A DNA stretch of 64,000 nt from JAGNLA01 sp964639885 (GCA_964639885.1 CAZXEH010000007.1:14207-78206); one strand, 5' to 3'; positions 43,709 through 52,892 are shown, counted from the stretch's first letter. Numbers and translations are program-made. Notes: generated from the letters alone by a model not told the origin.

Positions 43709-46161
43709 TGACCTTTTCTTTTCAGCTTGAAACTCAAGACTGTTTTCTTGCCCGGGGTTATGACAGCAATCTTTTCTTCTGTAGATTTACCGTTTTCAAA
43801 CACGAACGCAGCCGATTTCTCACCTCTGATTGCATAAGTGCCTGCGGCAATCTCAATTTGATAAGGTGCGCCTGGTTTGGAAAGTATCTTCCCCTCCATC
43901 GGGGCGTTGTTTACATAAACGTACATGTCCATGTTTGTTTCGACAACCAGAATGCCGGAGTTCACGCTGAACGCACACCTTGCTTCCTTGCCCTTCTCAA
44001 CGGTCACCGTTTTTTCCTCGTAGAAATTGACAACCGGAAGGCTGTATCGAATCGTGTAGGTTCCTTCCTTGACCTCGACTTTGGCGTATTGCGTATTGTT
44101 GAAGGACTGGCCGTCAACCTTGAAGTTGCCCCATGGAACGTTGACAGACAAGATAAGTGTTCCTGTCTTTTTTTCGTCAGGTTTGTTGTCCGGCGGCTTG
44201 TTTTCGTCAGGCTTCTTCTCTGCTTTTTCCATCTCCTTGGACATCTTTGCCTGCATGTCCTCGGAGAGTGTCAGGTTCAGGCCTTCAAAGGATTTGTAGC
44301 CATCCATTCTGAATGACACAGAGTATGATCCGATTGGAAGTTCGATTGAGAAAGGCGTTTTGCCTTTGAAGAGTCCGCCGATGAAGATTGAAACGCCTTT
44401 CAGCTCAGTTTTTGTTTCCTTGTCGGTAGCTGTGAACTCAGCCTTGGAAACTTTTTTGTTTGGCTCCCTGTAGACAAAGTTGACCACCTTTTTGTCCTTG
44501 TCCACGGTTATTTCTGTGTCGGTTGCGGTTTCGGCAACGTCAGGAGTTACAACCAGCGTGCCGTTGACTTCAGCCGGTGCATCCGGGATTTTCTGTTCCT
44601 GTCCGTTGCTTGTCAGAGTGTCCTTGCCAACCACCAGCTCGACGGTTTTGTCAGCTGTACTGTATGTGAGCTTCTTTTCTTTGGGGTCATACTGGGTTGA
44701 GGCATGGGTGACGTCAGCGATTGGGTCAAGAGGCATCATGATCTTGCCATCCATGTCAACGGCCTGATCAAGTTTTTTTGATGGGTCAATCTGTGAAAGG
44801 TCGCCTATTTTGATAGCCCTGCTTCCAATTGAGCCAGGCACAACCTGCACAATAGACTCTTTGAGCTGATCGTCGGCAATTCCGCCCTTCCTGACAACCT
44901 GAATGTTGGTTTTGAACCTGTAATATCCAGGCTCGGTGGTCAAGTTGGCGTAGAGAGTGAGAATCCAGTATGAAACGTCTGAATTCTCCGGTTTGGTTGC
45001 GTCTTTTTCAATCGCGACCGAAACACCTGTCGGAATGTCCCTGATCGTAACTCCGAGAGTATCGGTATCAGGAGGTTTGGTGAACGGAACCGAGAACTGC
45101 GCCCGCTCTCCCTGCGCGATGGTGAAATCGATCTGGTCAGGCGGACGATTGGCGCAGCCTTTGAAAACAAACAGCGAACCGACAGTTCCTGCAATGAGAG
45201 CCAAAATTGTTGCACCGATGATGATCATTCTGTTACGTGCCCGCCTCTGGAAGGTTGGCATCGGCGAACCGAGAGCTGCAACTGAGGTGAGTCTTGTCTT
45301 CCTCAGCTCGTCACGTTCATTTTTTGTGATTCCAAGTTCCTCGGCAACCAGCGAGAGTGCAGCAATGACTTCCTGTGGTGTCTGAAAACGCCTGTCAGGA
45401 TTCTTCTCGAGGCAACGGAACATGATGGCAAGGATGGATGCCGGTATGTTTCTTTCCCTGGCTTCAGGCGGAATCTTCGGATCACGCTTCCTCTGCATTT
45501 CAAGCACTTCAACAGGGGACGGTGCGTCGAACGGGAGCTTCTGGAACAACATCTCGTAGATGACGATGCCAAGTGAGTAGATGTCGCTTCTGATGTCGAC
45601 TTCCTTGCCCTCGGTCTGCTCCGGTGACATGTACTGGATTGTGCCAAGGAAATCGGTTGACCGGGTCATTGCCGGAAGGTCACCGCCCTTGCTGATGCCA
45701 AAGTCAAAGAGTTTTATGTTTCCTTCGGATGTGATCTTGATGTTGCTGGTTTTGATGTCCCTGTGGACGATGCCCTGCTGGTAGAGGTCGTCGAGCACTT
45801 CGGAAATCTGGGTTGCTATGTCAACTATTGTCGGGACAGGAAGTTTCTCTTTTGCACATATCTCCTCAAGCGTCTTGCCGTGGAGGTATTCGAGGATGAG
45901 GAAATACTCCTGGGTCACTTCGTCCTGACCGAAATCGTGGATTTTAACTACGTATTTGCTGTGAATCCTGGAAAGAATCTGGGCTTCCCTCATGAAGCGC
46001 TTCTCTAGCTTGTCACGGTTTGGCAGGCCTGAGAAGTTTGGTATCTTTGCCACAACAATCTCATCGGTTGCAAGGTTTTTTGCAAGATAAACCGTTGCCA
46101 TTCCGCCTGAGGCAAGCGGTTCCAACAGTTTGTATTTCTTTACCAGCACTCGTGTGTCCAT
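43705..46161 (-). CDS. Transmembrane Ser/Thr protein kinase with stalk-like and PEGA external modules
   Basis: The 818-residue protein has a Hanks-type kinase domain (about 10-275) with GGMATVYLA, VVAKI (catalytic Lys), GIVHRDIKTSNI and LFDFGISKGG; a juxtamembrane stretch; one membrane helix (about 318-340); then an external part with a beta domain, a stalk-like domain (MMPLDPIADV and VNGTLVVTPDV), and two PEGA-type repeats (IFIGGLFKGKTPFSIELPIG and GNFKVDGQS). The start at 46161 follows AAAGGG; the frame is open from 46182. It lies between an FHA gene and a stalk-domain gene, a likely reader and a likely partner. Confidence 0.85.
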   Translation of the reverse strand: MDTRVLVKKYKLLEPLASGGMATVYLAKNLATDEIVVAKIPNFSGLPNRDKLEKRFMREAQILSRIHSKYVVKIHDFGQDEVTQEYFLILEYLHGKTLEEICAKEKLPVPTIVDIATQISEVLDDLYQQGIVHRDIKTSNIKITSEGNIKLFDFGISKGGDLPAMTRSTDFLGTIQYMSPEQTEGKEVDIRSDIYSLGIVIYEMLFQKLPFDAPSPVEVLEMQRKRDPKIPPEARERNIPASILAIMFRCLEKNPDRRFQTPQEVIAALSLVAEELGITKNERDELRKTRLTSVAALGSPMPTFQRRARNRMIIIGATILALIAGTVGSLFVFKGCANRPPDQIDFTIAQGERAQFSVPFTKPPDTDTLGVTIRDIPTGVSVAIEKDATKPENSDVSYWILTLYANLTTEPGYYRFKTNIQVVRKGGIADDQLKESIVQVVPGSIGSRAIKIGDLSQIDPSKKLDQAVDMDGKIMMPLDPIADVTHASTQYDPKEKKLTYSTADKTVELVVGKDTLTSNGQEQKIPDAPAEVNGTLVVTPDVAETATDTEITVDKDKKVVNFVYREPNKKVSKAEFTATDKETKTELKGVSIFIGGLFKGKTPFSIELPIGSYSVSFRMDGYKSFEGLNLTLSEDMQAKMSKEMEKAEKKPDENKPPDNKPDEKKTGTLILSVNVPWGNFKVDGQSFNNTQYAKVEVKEGTYTIRYSLPVVNFYEEKTVTVEKGKEARCAFSVNSGILVVETNMDMYVYVNNAPMEGKILSKPGAPYQIEIAAGTYAIRGEKSAAFVFENGKSTEEKIAVITPGKKTVLSFKLKRKGQ

Positions 46162-46199
46162 TAGCATCCCTTTCAATGTCAATACGATTGTTTGATTGC

Positions 46200-46724
46200 T
46201 TAAGTCAGCTCTGCTTTCACTCTTGAGAAAACAAGATAGATTTTTCCTATCCTTATTACATCTCCCTCATCAAGCTTTGTCGGCACTCTCGGCGAGAGCA
46301 TCCTTCCGTTGAGATAGGTGAAGTTTGTGGATTCCAAATCCTCGACAGCATAAGTGTCGCCTTTTCTGATGATTCTGGCGTGTTTCCTTGAGGTTACCAT
46401 GTCAGTGTCTGCTTCAGTCAGGTCAATATCAGGCTTGATGCCGGCCATGTTGTCAGTTCGGCCGATGAGGAACTCGTCCTTGCCTGAGAGAATGAAATCC
46501 TGCGAATCGTTGAGCGTTATTTTTCCGACAAGGTTCATCTGCTGCCTGATTGCAGGATGGGGTGCCGAAACGGTGCTGGGAGGATGAGGGAATCTGATGG
46601 TGTCAGGTCGGAGAAGGATTCTGTCAAACATGCTGTCAGGGCTTATCGGCATACTCTCACCGCATTGCTCGCAGTTTGTCGTGCCATCAATATTTTGTCT
46701 GCCACATTTTGTGCATGTGATCAT
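46200..46724 (-). CDS. Zinc-ribbon/FHA domain protein
   Basis: The 174-residue protein starts with a four-cysteine ribbon (CTKCGR and CEQCGE), has a proline-rich linker, then an FHA domain (about 65-172) with FLIGRTDN, SRKHARI and LESTNFTYLNG, the usual phosphothreonine-binding residues. It should bind phosphorylated proteins, most simply the kinase encoded 38 bp downstream. The Shine-Dalgarno GGAGG lies before the ATG, and a good promoter (TTGCAA-17-TATAAT) lies upstream. It is the first gene of the four-gene minus-strand operon. Confidence 0.88.
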   Translation of the reverse strand: MITCTKCGRQNIDGTTNCEQCGESMPISPDSMFDRILLRPDTIRFPHPPSTVSAPHPAIRQQMNLVGKITLNDSQDFILSGKDEFLIGRTDNMAGIKPDIDLTEADTDMVTSRKHARIIRKGDTYAVEDLESTNFTYLNGRMLSPRVPTKLDEGDVIRIGKIYLVFSRVKAELT

Positions 46725-46741
46725 AGAGCCTCCATGATCGA

Positions 46742-46792
46742 ATTATAAGCAACAACATAAGATTTTGCAAATTCAGGATTATCCGGTAATAT
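46742..46792. promoter_or_regulatory. Back-to-back promoters sharing one palindromic -35
   Basis: TTGCAA at 46765-46770 is its own reverse complement. Leftward it pairs with TATAAT (46742-46747, spacer 17) for the FHA-kinase operon; rightward it pairs with TAATAT (46787-46792, spacer 16) for the creatininase gene. RNA polymerase could therefore bind only one direction at a time. Confidence 0.6.
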
Positions 46793-46811
46793 CGGAACAA
46801 AAGGAGATGAG

Positions 46812-47495
46812 ATGTTTGAGAAAATGTGCTGGATGGATGTTGAGCAATATCTGAAAAAGGATGACCGGATTGTGGTTGTGGTTGGCTCCTGCGAACAACA
46901 TGGTTACCTGAGTCTGGCAACCGATACGCTCGAACCGCTCGAGATTGCCAAAGCTGCATGCAAAGCCGAAAATATACCGATTGCACCGCCAATCAATTAC
47001 GGCCTTAACCCGTTTTTCAACGCCTATCCAGGGAATGTCAGCCTTTCAGTTGAGATTTTTTCAAAAATGGTGAAGGAAATCCTTCAAAGCCTGATCAATC
47101 AGGGATTCAGGCGAATCCTGGTTTCAAACGGTCACGGCGGCAATTCGGGAGTCCTGACTCAGATAATTGATGAAATATTGAACGGCAATCCTGGTGTAAA
47201 GATGTCTTTCTTCCAGTGGTGGCTTCATCCTGACGTTGACAGGGTGGCAATCGATTCTGGATTGAAGCAGGCTCATGCCAACTGGTCGGAAAACCACGCC
47301 TTCACCAAAGTCAGGGAAGTTCCAAATGAACCAAAACCGTTCGTCACGCTTCCAAAGGTTGCCAATGCAGCAGAAATAAGGCAAATCCTCGGTGACGGCT
47401 GCACGGGTGGATGCTACGAAGCGTCCACCGAAGTGATGAAAAAGTTCTTTGAGGCCGCTGTTTCAGCGATGTCACAGGAACTTGCAAAGCTCTGA
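46812..47495 (+). CDS. Creatininase-family amidohydrolase
   Basis: The 227-residue protein has the creatininase-family metal-binding segments VVVVGSCEQHGYLSLATDTL (E-x-H and the following D) and ILVSNGHGGNSGVL, then a conserved glutamate in NWSENHAF. The family holds two metals and hydrolyses amide bonds in small rings; some members make mycofactocin or act in riboflavin/F420 synthesis. No such pathway gene is beside it, so the substrate is unknown. The Shine-Dalgarno AAAGGAGA precedes the ATG. Confidence 0.82.
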   Translation: MFEKMCWMDVEQYLKKDDRIVVVVGSCEQHGYLSLATDTLEPLEIAKAACKAENIPIAPPINYGLNPFFNAYPGNVSLSVEIFSKMVKEILQSLINQGFRRILVSNGHGGNSGVLTQIIDEILNGNPGVKMSFFQWWLHPDVDRVAIDSGLKQAHANWSENHAFTKVREVPNEPKPFVTLPKVANAAEIRQILGDGCTGGCYEASTEVMKKFFEAAVSAMSQELAKL

Positions 47496-47499
47496 AACT

Positions 47500-47703
47500 T
47501 CAGTCTTTCTTTGTGTCGCCGATTGGTGGCATTGGAGCTGGTGACGACTGATCCGGATGCTTCATGTAACCTAATGGCGATATGAGCTTTTTCGTGTTGC
47601 ATTCCTTGCACTTCGGGCAGCACGGATGTTCGTGGGAGACCGACGTTGAGAAGATGTCGAAAACATGTCCGCAATTGTTGCATTTGTACTCGTAAATTGG
47701 CAT
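47500..47703 (-). CDS. FmdB-type zinc-ribbon protein
   Basis: The 67-residue protein begins MPIYEYKCNNCGHVFDIF, the signature of the FmdB zinc-ribbon family, with a second cysteine cluster (CCPKCKECNTKK) and a Pro/Ser-rich tail. The second cluster contains five cysteines, more than the usual two. Members are thought to regulate or assist transcription, but none is well characterised. The frame is open further upstream, but the ATG at 47703 gives the conserved start. It appears leaderless, with TTGACC-16-TATTAA ending eight bases before it. Confidence 0.82.
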   Translation of the reverse strand: MPIYEYKCNNCGHVFDIFSTSVSHEHPCCPKCKECNTKKLISPLGYMKHPDQSSPAPMPPIGDTKKD

Positions 47704-47711
47704 GACAATAA

Positions 47712-47739
47712 TTAATACCGTTTCAAGGCCTGAGGTCAA
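47712..47739 (-). promoter_or_regulatory. Promoter of the FmdB gene, leaderless type
   Basis: On the minus strand TTGACC (47734-47739) and TATTAA (47712-47717) are 16 bp apart. The -10 ends eight bases before the ATG. The promoter overlaps the 3' end of the biotin-ligase gene. Confidence 0.5.
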
Positions 47740-48322
47740 GGGGGATTTCAAGACAACCTGATGAAACAAGCCTTTCAACGATTACATGACGGCCATGAAC
47801 CAGCAACTCGTTTACACCGTCTGAAACAGCCTTTGCAACCATTGGAGCCAGAACTTCGCAATCCCATCGCCTGTTGGTCAACTCGCAAAGCGAAACGGCC
47901 ATGTTTGGTACCATGTTGTTCACATTGATGCCCACACCGACGAGCACATATTCGACGTGACTACCCCTAAGAACAGACTGGCACAGTATTCCACAAAGTT
48001 TTTTGTGGCTTCGGCCAAAAACGGCAAGAATATCATTTGGATACTTTATCTGGTTTTGGATTCCAAGGGTCATGAGCATTTCATGAATGCTCAGTCCAAC
48101 GGCAAGGGCAATGTACGAGCAGACATCTGATGAGATTGGTCTCCTTAAAAGAACCGTCATCCAGAGTCCGCCTTCGTTTGAAAACCACTGTTTCTGGTTG
48201 CGACCAACACCTTTTGTCTGGATATCAGCCCAAACAATCGTCATGTCGTCAGCATCCTGACCGGCTACCTCTCTGGCAACCCTCTGGGTGCTGTCTATCT
48301 CCTTGAACCTGATGAACCTCAC
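47723..48322 (-). CDS. birA: Biotin--[acetyl-CoA-carboxylase] ligase, catalytic domain only
   Basis: The protein of about 199 residues holds the catalytic core of BirA: FIRFKEIDSTQ at the start, TKGVGRNQKQWFS (the biotin-AMP loop, with Arg-Asn-Gln in place of the usual GRGRR), KYPNDIL and GILCQSVLRG with VLVGVGINVNN. It has no N-terminal DNA-binding domain and only a short C-terminal part. It attaches biotin to carboxylase carriers. The frame is open from a TTG at 48340, but a GTG at 48322 starts at the conserved region and lies seven bases after a TTGCCT-17-TACAAT promoter, so it is preferred as a leaderless start. Confidence 0.8.
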   Translation of the reverse strand: MRFIRFKEIDSTQRVAREVAGQDADDMTIVWADIQTKGVGRNQKQWFSNEGGLWMTVLLRRPISSDVCSYIALAVGLSIHEMLMTLGIQNQIKYPNDILAVFGRSHKKLCGILCQSVLRGSHVEYVLVGVGINVNNMVPNMAVSLCELTNRRWDCEVLAPMVAKAVSDGVNELLVHGRHVIVERLVSSGCLEIPLDLRP

Positions 48323-48358
48323 GTTTAAGATTGTAGCCAAATCCTATGGAAAAGGCAA
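48303..48358. promoter_or_regulatory. Overlapping divergent promoters of birA and queA
   Basis: Minus strand: TTGCCT (48353-48358), 17 bp, TACAAT (48330-48335), then seven bases to the birA GTG. Plus strand: TTGAAC (48303-48308), 17 bp, TAAGAT (48326-48331), about 14 bases before the queA ATG. The two -10 elements overlap, so the two promoters should exclude each other, and each -35 lies inside or beside the other gene's start. Confidence 0.6.
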
Positions 48359-49371
48359 ACACTCTAAAGCTGTCGGACTTCGTCTACGATCTCCCCCAGG
48401 AGCTGATCGCGCAGGAACCATCACAAAAACGCGATCACTCAAGGCTCATGGTTTTGGACAGGGAAGAAAAGACTGTCAGGGAGCTTCATTTTTCTGACAT
48501 AACCCAGTTCTTCAATCCGGGCGACACTCTGGTTCTCAACGACACAAGAGTCATACCTGCAAGGCTGTTTGGCAAGCTCAAAACAGGCGGAAACGTCGAG
48601 GTTTTCCTCCTAAAGAGGTTTGGTGACGGGCTATGGAAAACGCTAGTGAAACCAGGCAAAAAACTCCAGCCTGGAACAATGTTCGAGGTCTCTGGCCAGA
48701 AAGCTGAAGTGATCGAGAGAACTGACGAAGGTGGAAGGATCATAAAATTCGACTGCGACGACCGGACACTTCTGGGCTTCGGCAATGTCCCGCTTCCTCC
48801 ATACATCCACAACACAAACATCGACCCAGAGCGCTACCAAACCGTTTATTCCAAAAACGATGGCGCCGTGGCTGCCCCAACAGCCGGACTCCACTTCACA
48901 CCTGAACTGCTCAATGCTATCGTCCAGAAAGGCGTTGCCGTGGTAAAAGTCACGCTCCACGTTGGCATAGGAACCTTCCGACCAATCAAGACTGACAACG
49001 TTGATGAACACAAGATGGACTTCGAATGGTACAGCATCTCTGATGAAACTGCTGACGTCATCAACAACACCCATAAAATTGGTGGAAAAATCTATGCCTG
49101 TGGGACAACAGTGGTCAGAACTCTTGAATCCACAACGACTGAAGATGGCATTATCCAACCAGGCGAAGGCGAAACCGACCTTTTCATCAAACCTGGCTAC
49201 AAATTCAAAGCTGTGGACAGGCTCATCACAAACTTCCACCTGCCAGGGTCAACACTGCTCCTTCTGGTTTCAGCTTTTGCAGGGAAGGATTTCATTTTTG
49301 AAGCCTACAGGCAGGCAGTTGACAGCCGATTTAGATTCTTCAGCTTTGGCGATGCAATGCTGATTTTATAG
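48346..49371 (+). CDS. queA: S-adenosylmethionine:tRNA ribosyltransferase-isomerase
   Basis: The 341-residue protein is a full-length QueA: FVYDLPQELIAQEPSQKRDHSRLMV at the start, NDTRVIPARLFG, GAVAAPTAGLHFT, TLHVGIGTFRPI and TNFHLPGSTLLLLVSAF. It transfers the ribosyl part of SAM to 7-aminomethyl-7-deazaguanine in tRNA to make epoxyqueuosine. There is no Shine-Dalgarno and the predicted leader is only about eight bases. It ends one base before the converging kinase gene. Confidence 0.95.
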   Translation: MEKANTLKLSDFVYDLPQELIAQEPSQKRDHSRLMVLDREEKTVRELHFSDITQFFNPGDTLVLNDTRVIPARLFGKLKTGGNVEVFLLKRFGDGLWKTLVKPGKKLQPGTMFEVSGQKAEVIERTDEGGRIIKFDCDDRTLLGFGNVPLPPYIHNTNIDPERYQTVYSKNDGAVAAPTAGLHFTPELLNAIVQKGVAVVKVTLHVGIGTFRPIKTDNVDEHKMDFEWYSISDETADVINNTHKIGGKIYACGTTVVRTLESTTTEDGIIQPGEGETDLFIKPGYKFKAVDRLITNFHLPGSTLLLLVSAFAGKDFIFEAYRQAVDSRFRFFSFGDAMLIL

Positions 49372-49372
49372 G

Positions 49373-52300
49373 TTAATGCAGATATTTTTCAGCATAACCC
49401 GAAACATAGTCGGCCAGCCAGTTAGCACCGATCGACCGGTAGATGAATTCAGATTCGAAGAAGTTTTGTTCGGCAAGTTTCCTGTCAATTTCCGACCTGC
49501 TGAACCTGAACTCACCAGCGTACACCTTGCCTAAAAGCTTGGTCAGATGGGCCATTCTCTGTCTATGACCAGAAGCAATCGCCATTGTTTTTGCGCAAGT
49601 CAGCTGCTCGATTCCCTTTTTGATCTGTATCGGGGTTTTACCCTCAATGATCGATATCATGCCAAGTGATGCAAGCCTGAGAAGCTCGTACATGGTGTCG
49701 TTTTGAATTTCAGGGAGCTCTGAGATGGCTTCAGCAATCTTCTTCAGGTCTGATTTCGGAAAAGGCTGGTTGAACGCCGTCATGATAGAAAAACCTGTGT
49801 TGCAGATCAGATAGGGCAGCTTTGAATTTGTAGTTATTTCCCAGGATTTTTCAAAAGCATTTCTGGCATTGTCGAGGTTTGGAATGATGCAGGCAATGTT
49901 ACCAAAGATTGTGTAGCAGTCCATTATGATGTCAATCCTGCCTGTTTCTCTGGCATTATCAATAAGTGAGTCGAATTTTGTCAAAACATTCTGCCAGCCA
50001 TGACACTCAAATTCCATCTCATATTTTCTGAGCCTGGCTGCTATTTTTTCACTCTGTTCACAATCCATGGACTCAATTATGTTTGCAAGTTCAAAAGAAT
50101 CTTGGTATCTTCCGGCTGAATGCAGGATCGCTGCAAAATTCCTCAAAGCCCTGGCCTTCATCAGCTCTGGCGAAACATTGCCCAGAATTTCAAGCGTCAT
50201 GTTGCTCGCCTGTTCTATTTCGCCTTTCAGCCAAACAATCCTGGCAAGCGACGACTTGAGAACAACTTTGTCAATGTTTTGAAGGCTGGCATCTTCCAGT
50301 GCATCAATCATCAACTTCTCAGCCTCCGCCAGTTTGTGGTTTTCAACAAGTCTGGTCACAAGCGAATTCAGAGCGTTCAACTGTGTAGCGTGATCAAGAT
50401 TCCTTGCGATATCGTTGGCTGATCTTGCATAGACAAGCGCCTGTTCCATGTCCATGGTTTGAAGGTACAATTTTGAAAGAGAGTCATGGATCAGGTATTC
50501 GGCATCGGTTCTGGCAGTAATTTTAGCCAGATGGATTGACCCATGTCCGACCTCGATGGCCTCGGAGAATTGCCTGAGCTTCGAAAGCATGGATGCCTTC
50601 TCCAGAAAACAGTCAAGCAAAATCGAACTGAAACCTTTTTCCAATGCCTGATTGATCGTGTCGTCTATCAAATCAAGGGCTTCATGGTGTTTTCCAGCGT
50701 TGAACATCTGTTTTGCCTGGAAAATCCTTGCCTCCAGGAGCCAGTCGAGTCTGCACTCAATCTGGGCCATGGTTTCAATATGTTCAATATACCGGTTGAT
50801 TGCAAAATCATTTTTTTCGGAAAAAGACTCGCAGATTTTTACAGCCCACTGCACTGATTTTTCGGCATGGTTTGCCTTCGAGTAGTGATTGAAAATCCAT
50901 TCAGGTTTGGCGTTTGGGTCAGATTCAAGGTAGACGGCTATGAGCTTGTTGAAATGCCTCGCATCCTCTGCGCTGACAAGAGACCATACGTTGGTCATGA
51001 ATCTTTTCTGAAGATTGTAGAAAACCGAACCAGCTTCGTTGACGCTGGTCAGAACACCCAATCTTACCAGTTCATCGATGGCTGTGACTGCATCTCTTGA
51101 CTCAAGACCGAGAACCTTCGAGGCCATTTCCGCAATAAACCTGTGACCCATAACGCCAGCAAAACTGAGCAAGCGTCTTCCATTCTCAGATATCGTGTCC
51201 AGAATGCTTGCAATAAAATCATGTGTTTTGATGGATTTGGATTTACTTGGGTCAAAACGGAGCTTTCCGTCCTCAAGTTTCAGGCATCCGGTTGCAACAT
51301 ATGATCTCAGCTGATCAAGCAGAAGGTTGGGCACGCCCATCGAATTCTGACTGAGGTTTTCTATCATCTCGGTTCCGGTCACTTCAATGCCCAGCGAGCT
51401 TGAAGCAAAACCGGCAATATCTCGAATCGGCTCCAGATCAATCTCGCTGAGCAGATCGCCCGCGAGCGTATTTTCAAGTTTGAGCCTTGATTCATCGGAT
51501 GTCATGAGCAGGAAAAAATTTCTAGGGTTTTCGACGACCATTGATGCGCAAAGGTCGAGGGTTTCTTTGTCAATAAGATCGCAATCGTCGAGCACAACCA
51601 TCACCTGGCCGGCTTTACACATGGTAGCAACAATGCCGCTGAACGAATCAAGCCTTTCCTGAACTGTAAATCTAAAATTCTTAGCCTTGATCTTGTATTT
51701 GAGCATCATCGAGACGTTCATGGATGCAAGGGCGATAAAATCAGACGTTTTCTTCTGGATCGTTTCAAAAAACGGGTAATGCTGGAGATTCCAGAAGAGT
51801 TGTCTGAGACCGTAGAGTGGTTCTGGTGTTGCAGAACTTATTCCGTGCGCTCTGAGAACAACGGCTCCCTGAAACTGAGCCTTAATGGCAAATTCCTCTG
51901 CCAACCTTGATTTGCCTATGCCAAAAGGACCACTTAGCAAAACTGCACACGACGAGTCCGTTGACTGGTTGTAATGCTCAAAAAGCTCGTCCATCTCGTT
52001 TTCACGACCGAAAAGCATTGGTATGGTGACGGAGACGGATGACGGGTTGGGTTGAGCCTTTTTGGAGTTCTCGCACATATCGGAGAGCAGATTGCTCAAT
52101 TCTTTGGCTGTCTGAATTCTTTCCCTCGGATCGCGTCGAAGCAATGAGAGCACAACTTGATCAAGTTCTGATGTAATTTCAGAGTTATATTTCGACGGCG
52201 GTTCTGGCATGGTGTTAAGGATGCTGTAAGCTATATTGCTGGTCTGTCTTGATTCAATCGGAAGCCGGCCGGTAAGGGTGTAATACATCGTGACACCGAA

Positions 52301-52885
52301 CGAGTACAGGTCTGCCCTGTAGTCAAAGTCAATTCCGAGGAGCAGCTCGGGAGCCATATAGTTCAAAGTTCCGACAACGTGGCCAGACTCCGTAATTCTT
52401 TGTTTGCCAGAAAAATAGGCCAGACCGAAATCGATAATCTTTGCTCTGGTGCCTGAAACGCTGGATTTCTCCGGAAGAACTACAACGTTCTCCGGTTTTA
52501 TGTCCCTGTGGACAACTCCACGGCTGTGGATGTGGTTCATGATGTCGGCACAATCCCTGAAGATTTCGATCTTTACCGGAAGCGGAAGGTTTTTTGTGTT
52601 TAGCAGCGATGTGCCTTCGACATACTCCATGACGTAGAAATACTCTTCCTGGTCGATTCCGCAGTCATAGATCCGATTGATTCCTGGATGGTCAAATCTC
52701 GAAAGCAACGACGCCTCGGCCAGGACTCTCTGCTGGTCTTTCTCGCTTCCGCCGATTCTGGTTTTCGAGATTTTCACCACAACTTTATCGCAAGTTTGCA
52801 GGTCGGTTGCGAGGAAAACCTCGCCCATTCCACCGCCTCCAAGCCGCGATTCAAGTTTGTATCGTCCAAAAACCAGTCTGCTCAC
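49373..52885 (-). CDS. Ser/Thr kinase - AAA ATPase - TPR regulator
   Basis: The protein of about 1170 residues has an N-terminal Hanks-type kinase (about 5-275: GGGGMGEVFLA, VVVKISK, GVVHRDIKPEN, IIDFGLAYF), then an AAA-type ATPase module (about 290-560: Walker A in SGPFGIGKSRLAEE, Walker B in VMVVLDDCD), then about 500 residues of helical TPR-like repeats. There is no membrane helix. It resembles PknK-like or STAND-type kinase-ATPase regulators that respond to a signal bound by the repeats. The annotated ATG at 52894 overlaps a perfect extended -10 (TGATATAAT); the GTG at 52885, seven bases after it, is a likely leaderless start. Confidence 0.82.
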   Translation of the reverse strand: MSRLVFGRYKLESRLGGGGMGEVFLATDLQTCDKVVVKISKTRIGGSEKDQQRVLAEASLLSRFDHPGINRIYDCGIDQEEYFYVMEYVEGTSLLNTKNLPLPVKIEIFRDCADIMNHIHSRGVVHRDIKPENVVVLPEKSSVSGTRAKIIDFGLAYFSGKQRITESGHVVGTLNYMAPELLLGIDFDYRADLYSFGVTMYYTLTGRLPIESRQTSNIAYSILNTMPEPPSKYNSEITSELDQVVLSLLRRDPRERIQTAKELSNLLSDMCENSKKAQPNPSSVSVTIPMLFGRENEMDELFEHYNQSTDSSCAVLLSGPFGIGKSRLAEEFAIKAQFQGAVVLRAHGISSATPEPLYGLRQLFWNLQHYPFFETIQKKTSDFIALASMNVSMMLKYKIKAKNFRFTVQERLDSFSGIVATMCKAGQVMVVLDDCDLIDKETLDLCASMVVENPRNFFLLMTSDESRLKLENTLAGDLLSEIDLEPIRDIAGFASSSLGIEVTGTEMIENLSQNSMGVPNLLLDQLRSYVATGCLKLEDGKLRFDPSKSKSIKTHDFIASILDTISENGRRLLSFAGVMGHRFIAEMASKVLGLESRDAVTAIDELVRLGVLTSVNEAGSVFYNLQKRFMTNVWSLVSAEDARHFNKLIAVYLESDPNAKPEWIFNHYSKANHAEKSVQWAVKICESFSEKNDFAINRYIEHIETMAQIECRLDWLLEARIFQAKQMFNAGKHHEALDLIDDTINQALEKGFSSILLDCFLEKASMLSKLRQFSEAIEVGHGSIHLAKITARTDAEYLIHDSLSKLYLQTMDMEQALVYARSANDIARNLDHATQLNALNSLVTRLVENHKLAEAEKLMIDALEDASLQNIDKVVLKSSLARIVWLKGEIEQASNMTLEILGNVSPELMKARALRNFAAILHSAGRYQDSFELANIIESMDCEQSEKIAARLRKYEMEFECHGWQNVLTKFDSLIDNARETGRIDIIMDCYTIFGNIACIIPNLDNARNAFEKSWEITTNSKLPYLICNTGFSIMTAFNQPFPKSDLKKIAEAISELPEIQNDTMYELLRLASLGMISIIEGKTPIQIKKGIEQLTCAKTMAIASGHRQRMAHLTKLLGKVYAGEFRFSRSEIDRKLAEQNFFESEFIYRSIGANWLADYVSGYAEKYLH

Positions 52886-52892
52886 ATGAACC

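Noticed and set aside
43681..44316. Plus-strand frame of 211 codons over the end of the kinase gene
   Set aside because: It is antisense to the PEGA-like modules, Phe/Cys/Val-rich, and has no start signal; it is a shadow.
48340..48346. TTG at 48340 as the birA start
   Set aside because: It lies within the promoter spacer predicted for the GTG at 48322 and would add six residues before the conserved start; it is possible but less likely.
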